Below, piece after piece: positions 59,440-64,000 of a stretch of 64,000 nucleotides of DNA; positions within the stretch are counted from its first letter, which is position 1, and each line of letters opens with the position of its first letter. Source of the DNA: Nonomuraea spiralis (lineage in GTDB: Bacteria > Actinomycetota > Actinomycetes > Streptosporangiales > Streptosporangiaceae). The stretch is from positions 1-64,000 of the forward strand of contig NZ_BMRC01000028.1 of NCBI RefSeq assembly GCF_014648435.1. Reading direction: 5' to 3'. A program made the translations under genes and the position numbers. Under the pieces are notes generated by a model, which saw only the letters and a program-made list of their open reading frames with translations, had not been told where the DNA came from and did no database searches.

Positions 59440-60369
59440 TCAGTCGGCGAGGCCGTCCCAGGGGTTGCGTTCGGTGCCGGCCGCCTGGCCCTCGGGACAG
59501 TGGCGGCGGAAGTCGCACCACGAGCAGATCGGCCCCGGGCTGGGGGCGAACACCGCGTCGAGCTCGGCGGGCACCTCGGCCGGGCCGACCGTGGGCCGCT
59601 CCCCCGCGCCCGGCCGCCGGCCGGAGGACGAGGCGGACCGCTTGGCCGAGGCCGGGGCGCCCATCGTGTCGCGGTAACGTTCGTCGGCCGTGGCGGCCTC
59701 GACCGCGATCTCCTCGGCGCGGGTCAGGTGGCGGCCCAGGGACTCGTCCGTGTGGCGCCACTCGACGATCTCGCCGGTCGGCAGGTGGTGCAGCTCGACC
59801 GCGCGGCACGGTGTACGCATCATCGTCGAGGCCGCGATCGCGTACGTGGCCAGGGCGAGGGAGGCGCGGGCGTCGTCCTGGGTGAGCGGGCGGCGGCCGG
59901 TCTTGTAGTCGACCACGACCAGCTCGTCGCCGCGCCGGTCGAGCCGGTCGATGCGCCCGGACAACGCGATCACCTTGGTGCGCGTGGCGACCGTACGCTC
60001 GACGCCGACCGGATCGTCGGCGGGATCCAGGGTCGAGACGTATCCGGACACGAGGTCGCGGGCACGCCCCAGCCACTCGGCCGACTGCGCGGCGTCCCTG
60101 AAGCCCTCGGTGATCCACCCGTTCGTGAGCAGGAGGGCAGCCGTCAGCGGCGTGCGCCGCTCGTACGGCTCCCGCCACCACCCGGCCAGCGCGTTGTGCA
60201 CGCTGGCCCCGACGCTGTTGTGCGCCCAGGCGGGCCCCTTGGAGGGCTGCGGCCGGTCCAGGTAGGTGAACCGGTAGCGGCGGCGGCAGTCGAGCCAGGT
60301 GTTCAACCGCGACGGCGTGCACGCGTAGAGCCGCCGCGGCATCCCGTCCAGCGGAAGCTGGTCGTACAC
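59440..60369 (-). CDS. stand-alone RecB-like PD-(D/E)XK nuclease with Fe-S cysteines
   Basis: A 309-aa nuclease without a helicase part. Catalytic region: GRIDRLDRRGDELVVVDYKTG holds the Asp-Tyr-Lys pattern. One Cys in WLDCRRRYRF and three at the C terminus (CSWCDFRRHC) frame the domain, suggesting a 4Fe-4S cluster as in Cas4/AddB. A Ser/Arg/Pro-rich linker lies before the last cluster. The downstream stop sits next to the MpaB gene end (convergent). The adjacent MBL-like gene stop directly abuts its start (60369/60370). Probably a DNA-end processing enzyme; partner unknown. Confidence 0.88.
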   Translation of the reverse strand: MYDQLPLDGMPRRLYACTPSRLNTWLDCRRRYRFTYLDRPQPSKGPAWAHNSVGASVHNALAGWWREPYERRTPLTAALLLTNGWITEGFRDAAQSAEWLGRARDLVSGYVSTLDPADDPVGVERTVATRTKVIALSGRIDRLDRRGDELVVVDYKTGRRPLTQDDARASLALATYAIAASTMMRTPCRAVELHHLPTGEIVEWRHTDESLGRHLTRAEEIAVEAATADERYRDTMGAPASAKRSASSSGRRPGAGERPTVGPAEVPAELDAVFAPSPGPICSWCDFRRHCPEGQAAGTERNPWDGLAD

Positions 60370-61092
60370 CTACTCGTCGCCGGGGCCGAGCTTGATGCCC
60401 GAGATCTTGGTGCCGTCGGTCAGCGGACCCTGGTCGGCGTCGCCACCGGCTGCGGGGTCGCGGGTCAGCGAGCCCGACACCCAGTCGTCGAAGTGGGGCT
60501 CAAGGTCGCCCACGGTGACCTCGTCGCCGTGGTTGGCCAGCACCCGCGTGTCGGCCGGCAGCGTGAACAGCCGGCCGCCGATCGAGGTGAGCTGGTCGGC
60601 CAGCGCCGGGTATTCGCCGCCGAGCTTGCCGGGCCCGTCGGCCTGAAGGGCCTTGCCGGTGAAGACCGCCCCGAGCGCCTCGCAGTAGAGCGAGACCCCG
60701 CCGGGGCTGACCCCGGGCGTCTCCATGACGTCGAGCTGGACGTCGGCGACGCCGAAGACGCCGTCGTCCTCCATGTCGATGTCGGGCCAGGTCTCCCGCC
60801 AGGTCTCCCGCCACAGCGGCTTGTCCTTGGGGTGCAGGGCGACGATCGCCTCGTCCCTGCTGGCCACCTCGATGGCGGCGCCGACGTGGTCGGGCAGGCC
60901 GGCGGTGCAGATGACGGCCAGCACCTCCCGCTCGCCGACCTGTTCGAGGATCTTCTCGGCGTCCCGCGCCGCGTCGATGACGATCACTTCGTCGTCGTCA
61001 CCGACGATCCAGGTGTTGTTCTCGACCTTGTGCTCGGTGCCGTCGATGTCGACGACGCCCTCGGTCACCACTCGCTCGATACGCGCTGTCAC
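60370..61092 (-). CDS. metallo-beta-lactamase-fold protein with missing metal ligands
   Basis: A 240-aa protein starting GTG (VTARIERVVTEGVVDIDG). Its layout is that of an MBL-fold hydrolase (NNTWIVGDDDEVIVIDA, then the motif site, then ETPGVSPGGVSLYCEALGAVFTGKAL and LANHGDE). The canonical HxHxDH reads CTAGLPDH, and TPGHTPG reads TPGVSPG, so three usual metal-binding His are lost, whereas DH and the last His remain. Hydrolase activity by the classic mechanism is unlikely. It lies between MarC and the RecB-like nuclease on the minus strand, each contact within 12 bases, so they look like one operon. Confidence 0.85.
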   Translation of the reverse strand: MTARIERVVTEGVVDIDGTEHKVENNTWIVGDDDEVIVIDAARDAEKILEQVGEREVLAVICTAGLPDHVGAAIEVASRDEAIVALHPKDKPLWRETWRETWPDIDMEDDGVFGVADVQLDVMETPGVSPGGVSLYCEALGAVFTGKALQADGPGKLGGEYPALADQLTSIGGRLFTLPADTRVLANHGDEVTVGDLEPHFDDWVSGSLTRDPAAGGDADQGPLTDGTKISGIKLGPGDE

Positions 61093-61103
61093 GCTTCCGA
61101 ACT

Positions 61104-61718
61104 TTAGCCCGTCTGCATGAGAGCGCGAATCGCGTTGATGATGAGTTGCACCGCGAGGGCGGAGAGCAGCAGTCCGGCGATCCTCGTGACCAGCTCCACG
61201 CCGTTCTCCTTGATGACGCGGATGATGGACACCGAGAAGCGCATGAACAGCCACAGCAGGATGTGCACGGCCGCGATGGCCAGCATCAGCGCCGCCAGCC
61301 CGTCGGCGCGTCCCTCGGCCTGCTGGGCGAAGACGATGGTCGCCACGATCGCGCCGGGCCCGGCCAGCAGCGGCGTGCCGAGCGGGACGAGGGCGACGTT
61401 GACGTTCGAGCGTACGGTGTCGGCGCGCGGCTCGGCCGCGCCGCGCAGCAGTTCCAGGGCCACCAGCAGGAGCAGCAGCCCGCCCGCGATCTGCATGGCG
61501 GGCACCTCGACGTGCAGGTACGACAGGATGGCCCGCCCGAACACGGCGAACACCACCACCAGGCAGAACGCCGTCACCGCGGCCTGCCAGGCGATGCGCC
61601 TGCGCTCGGCGGTGGTACGGCCGAAGGTGTAGGCGAGGAAGAGCGGGATGACGCCGGGCGGATCCATGATCACGAACATCGTCACGAACGCCTCGACGAA
61701 GAACCTGACCCCCGACAC
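61104..61718 (-). CDS. MarC-family integral membrane protein
   Basis: A 204-aa protein with about six hydrophobic helices and the family motifs FVIMDPPGVIPLFL, AGGLLLLLVALELL, VPLGTPLLAGPGAI and RIAGLLLSALAVQLIINAI. MarC proteins have no settled substrate; a role in multidrug resistance has been disputed. It is the first gene of the minus-strand set MarC-MBL-nuclease, starting 42 bases after the stop of the upstream zinc-ribbon protein gene. Confidence 0.9.
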   Translation of the reverse strand: MSGVRFFVEAFVTMFVIMDPPGVIPLFLAYTFGRTTAERRRIAWQAAVTAFCLVVVFAVFGRAILSYLHVEVPAMQIAGGLLLLLVALELLRGAAEPRADTVRSNVNVALVPLGTPLLAGPGAIVATIVFAQQAEGRADGLAALMLAIAAVHILLWLFMRFSVSIIRVIKENGVELVTRIAGLLLSALAVQLIINAIRALMQTG

Positions 61719-61760
61719 CGCTCCCCCAACCGGCCGCCCGGGGGAGGCGAACCTGTGTGC

Positions 61761-62387
61761 TCAGTCTTCCAGCAGCGGCGAGAACCCGCCGAACGGCACC
61801 TCGAAGTCGCGGTCACGGGCGTCCTGGAGGGACAGCTCGGCCATCGCGATCATGCAGCCGGCCTCGGCGGGCCAGGCGATGGTCCACAACCAGTTGCCGA
61901 GTGCCTCGCCGGCGTAGACGGCCCGGTCGTCGATGCCTGCCAGGCACCACAGCGCCGTGGGATGCCCCAGCACCTCGATCTTCGCGTTCGGCGGCCCGGA
62001 GTCGAACCCCTCGCCCGGGTCGGGCCCGTCGAGCCCGGCGAACGTCGCCCCGAGCCCCACGCCCGGTTCCTCGGAGATGACCAGCAGGTCGGCCGGCCCC
62101 TCGATCGGCGAGGGCCCGCTGAGCGCGACGACGCTGGCCCGCGAGCCGGTACGTTCGTCCCCGGCCTCGCCGAACCCGGTCACCGTCCAGCCGGGCGGCA
62201 ATGGCCACGGCAGCCACACGGGCACCACCGAGCGCTTCCGCATGGCCTCCAGCGACTCACCCGTGGGCGGTCTCGGAGGCTGGTACGGCAGGACGTCGCC
62301 GTGCGTATCGCAATGAAACGCACTCGACACGGCGCTCGACCCGTGAAGCGGGCCGAAGCACCTTGGGCAGGTAGGAGCCGCTCTCAC
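61761..62387 (-). CDS. actinobacterial zinc-ribbon protein of unknown function (DUF6758-like)
   Basis: A 208-aa protein. It begins VRAAPTCPRCFGPLHGSSAVSSAFHC, with a CxxC...CxxH zinc-ribbon-like motif, followed by a Pro/Trp-rich central segment (VVPVWLPWPLPPGWTVTGFG) and a predicted beta-rich domain. It resembles an actinobacterial uncharacterised family next to MarC genes (DUF6758 by memory; not verifiable here). The GTG at 62387 fits the family start better than the in-frame GTG at 62414. Upstream gene is the divergent Nudix gene, 74 bases away. Confidence 0.75.
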   Translation of the reverse strand: MRAAPTCPRCFGPLHGSSAVSSAFHCDTHGDVLPYQPPRPPTGESLEAMRKRSVVPVWLPWPLPPGWTVTGFGEAGDERTGSRASVVALSGPSPIEGPADLLVISEEPGVGLGATFAGLDGPDPGEGFDSGPPNAKIEVLGHPTALWCLAGIDDRAVYAGEALGNWLWTIAWPAEAGCMIAMAELSLQDARDRDFEVPFGGFSPLLED

Positions 62388-62461
62388 AGCTACCCACGGT
62401 GCTTCCTCCGGCACGGTCGCGTCAAGACCGGTATCCGTTATCCCGTCGTAATCTTGGCCAT

Positions 62462-62863
62462 GTGCGCGTAAATTGTGTCGGCGCGATCATCTTCGACGCC
62501 TCTGACCGGCTCCTTCTCGTCCAGCGGGGCCATCCGCCAGGCATGGGCCTGTGGTCGCTCCCGGGCGGGCGGCTGGAGCCCGGCGAGAGCGACGCGGCGG
62601 GCCTGCGTCGGGAGATCCTGGAGGAGACCGGGCTGCGCGTCGAGGTGGGCCGCCTGGCGGGCACGGTGGAGCGTCCCGGGCCGGGCGGCGTCACGTACGT
62701 GATCCGCGACTATCTGGCGACCGTCACCGGCGGCGTGCCCGCCGCCGGTGACGACGCGGCCGACCTGCGCTGGTGCGCCACCGCCGAGCTGGCGCTCCTC
62801 CCGCTGACCGAGGGGCTGCTCGGCTGCCTGACGGAGTGGGGCGTGCTCACCGGTTCTCCGTGA
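62462..62863 (+). CDS. Nudix hydrolase, MutT-like
   Basis: A 133-aa protein with the compact MutT layout. CVGAIIFDASDRLLLVQRG precedes the Nudix box GGRLEPGESDAAGLRREILE, which continues EETG. GTG at 62462 gives the standard N terminus; longer in-frame codons are polar and Arg-rich. Substrate may be an oxidised nucleotide or another NDP-X. Its 3' end overlaps the convergent beta-propeller gene by 17 bases. Confidence 0.87.
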   Translation: MRVNCVGAIIFDASDRLLLVQRGHPPGMGLWSLPGGRLEPGESDAAGLRREILEETGLRVEVGRLAGTVERPGPGGVTYVIRDYLATVTGGVPAAGDDAADLRWCATAELALLPLTEGLLGCLTEWGVLTGSP

Positions 62864-64000
62864 GGCTGGAGGTCCACAGGATCAGGTGGTCGGTGTCGTA
62901 CGTCGTGGACCGGCCGAGCGCCACCACCTCCGTGCCGCTGATGGCCACGGCCGTCAGCGCCTGCGTGCCGAGGCCCGAGAGCCGGTCCTTGGTCAGGGTC
63001 ATGCGGGTCCACGACAGGCCGTCCTGCGAGACCCAGGCCGCGCTGTCGCCCTCGCCGGGGGTGCCGTGCCAGCCGACGGCCACCAGGCCCTGGTCGGCCG
63101 CGGCCAGGTCGTGCACGGCCGCCGCCTGGTCGGCGGGCAGCCACGCCGTCGTCCAGCTCTCGCCGTCGTCGTCGGACACGGCCGAGAAGGCGCGGCGCGA
63201 GCCGTTCGTCATGGCCGTGCCGATGGCGACGAGCTTGTCGTGGTACGTCGTGACCTGCCGCAGCCCGGCCGAGGTGGAGTCCGGCGGGGTGAGGCGTTTG
63301 CGGGCACTCCAGTTCACGCCGTCGTCGGAGAACCAGACCACGCTGCCCTCCCGGTCGGAGCTCCCCGAGCCGCCGACCGCGACGTAGCCGTCCGAGGTCG
63401 CGATCACGTCGTGGATCCGTACGCCCGAGCCGCCCTGGGGCAACTTCTTCGACCGGGTGAACTTGCGCAGGTCGGGCGTGAACCACATGGCGGCGGCCGC
63501 CGAGCCCGCCTGATCGCGGGACTCGCCGGCCAGCACGTACCCCTTCTTGCCCGCGGCGACCGCGTGGGTGTCCAGGAAGGGCTGGTCGCGGTCGCGGGCC
63601 AGGTCGCCGGAGACCGGCACGCGCCGCCAGGTCTCGCCGTCGCCGGAGGTGACGAGCAGGGGGTCGGTGACGGCCATGGTGGTCTGGGTGCTGCCGGCCG
63701 CCAGCCAGCCGCGTCCGCCGTGGGCGACGTCCTCCAGGATCTGCCTGCCGGGGCCGCCCAGGCTCATCGACTTCCAGCGTTGCCAGTTCTTGATCGTCCA
63801 GAGGCCGGCGTCGCCCGAGGCGGAGCCGACCGCGACGTACCTGCCGCCGTCGGCCGCCAGCCTGGTGGTCTCGCGCGAGACCCTGGTCAGGCCCTCGACC
63901 TGGCCGAGCTGGACGCGGGAGGCGTTGCCGCGCGGCGGCGCGCTCATCAGCACGAGCTGGTTGTCCACGTCGGAGGCCGCCCGGTCGCCGCCGGCGAACA
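62847..64000 (-). CDS. beta-propeller (BNR/exo-alpha-sialidase-like) protein, 5' end outside the window
   Basis: Partial: the frame stays open to the window edge, with 11 further residues (FAGGDRAASDV) upstream of the first possible internal start at 63968. The 370+ visible residues contain repeated WFSDDGVNWS, VTSGDGETWRR, VSDDDGESWTT and VSQDGLSWTR units (the Asp-box-like S/TxDxGxxW motif), typical of a multi-blade beta-propeller. Motifs AVGSASGDAG, VAVGG and VAVGWHG mark blades. It probably is an exported or membrane-anchored protein whose N terminus is not seen. No catalytic residues are visible. Ligand unknown. Confidence 0.85.
   Translation of the reverse strand, partial: FAGGDRAASDVDNQLVLMSAPPRGNASRVQLGQVEGLTRVSRETTRLAADGGRYVAVGSASGDAGLWTIKNWQRWKSMSLGGPGRQILEDVAHGGRGWLAAGSTQTTMAVTDPLLVTSGDGETWRRVPVSGDLARDRDQPFLDTHAVAAGKKGYVLAGESRDQAGSAAAAMWFTPDLRKFTRSKKLPQGGSGVRIHDVIATSDGYVAVGGSGSSDREGSVVWFSDDGVNWSARKRLTPPDSTSAGLRQVTTYHDKLVAIGTAMTNGSRRAFSAVSDDDGESWTTAWLPADQAAAVHDLAAADQGLVAVGWHGTPGEGDSAAWVSQDGLSWTRMTLTKDRLSGLGTQALTAVAISGTEVVALGRSTTYDTDHLILWTSSLTENR

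Overview
The window is high-GC DNA (mostly about 70% GC) from an actinobacterium. GTG and TTG starts, a WhiB protein, AdnAB, mycoredoxin, UvrD2, mycosin-type proteases, a Ku/LigD pair and actinobacterial DUF families all fit. Gene content suggests a filamentous member of Streptosporangiales (a Nonomuraea/Streptosporangium-like organism), but the genus is an inference.

Layout. 0.4-4.8 kb: two small unknown genes, the KdpD/KdpE two-component system without kdpFABC nearby, and a truncated haemoglobin. 4.86-5.2 kb: two tandem initiator tRNA-Met genes, each with its own terminator hairpin. 5.2-33.3 kb: a long conserved actinobacterial block whose order resembles the Rv3193c-Rv3202c region of Mycobacterium tuberculosis. 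It holds a UPF0182 membrane protein, a PDZ/Lon-type protease, MoaE, a DUF2342 metalloprotease, Nudix and nuclease-fold proteins, a ThiF-like protein, an ABC1 kinase, whiB7 with a uORF/terminator leader, TesB, UvrD2, a secreted hydrolase, mycoredoxin, NudC and the AdnB/AdnA helicase-nuclease. 33.5-44.1 kb: a Nudix hydrolase, a teichoic-acid-type CDP-glycerol transferase, and a tightly packed minus-strand run: MoeZ, two tandem copies of a [membrane protein + mycosin-like subtilase] module, an unknown protein and an alkyltransferase-like protein.

44.2-52.7 kb looks like an accessory insertion inside the conserved order. It contains a small secreted SH3-like protein, then the most unusual element of the window: four paralogous small secreted Gly/Trp-rich proteins arranged as an imperfect inverted cluster (two on plus, two on minus). 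These share signal peptide, 5' leader and upstream DNA, flank a pair of nested hairpins, and sit in AT-richer intergenic DNA. Decayed sequence and a bacterial NHEJ locus follow (Ku divergent from separate LigD-type ligase and polymerase genes).

52.8-57 kb returns to the conserved order (TetR, DUF3107, ferritin-like protein, DEAD-box helicase; like Rv3208-Rv3211). 57-64 kb carries a GNAT acetyltransferase, an alpha/beta hydrolase, an MpaB-type oxygenase, a RecB-like Fe-S nuclease, a degenerate metallo-beta-lactamase-fold protein, MarC, a zinc-ribbon protein, a Nudix hydrolase and the 3' part of a beta-propeller-like protein cut by the window edge.

Functional themes: DNA repair (AdnAB, UvrD2, ATL, Ku/LigD, RecB-like nuclease), redox and nucleotide clean-up (mycoredoxin, four Nudix proteins, MoaE/MoeZ), antibiotic stress control (WhiB7), and secreted or envelope proteins (mycosin modules, CDP-glycerol transferase, Gly/Trp-rich family).
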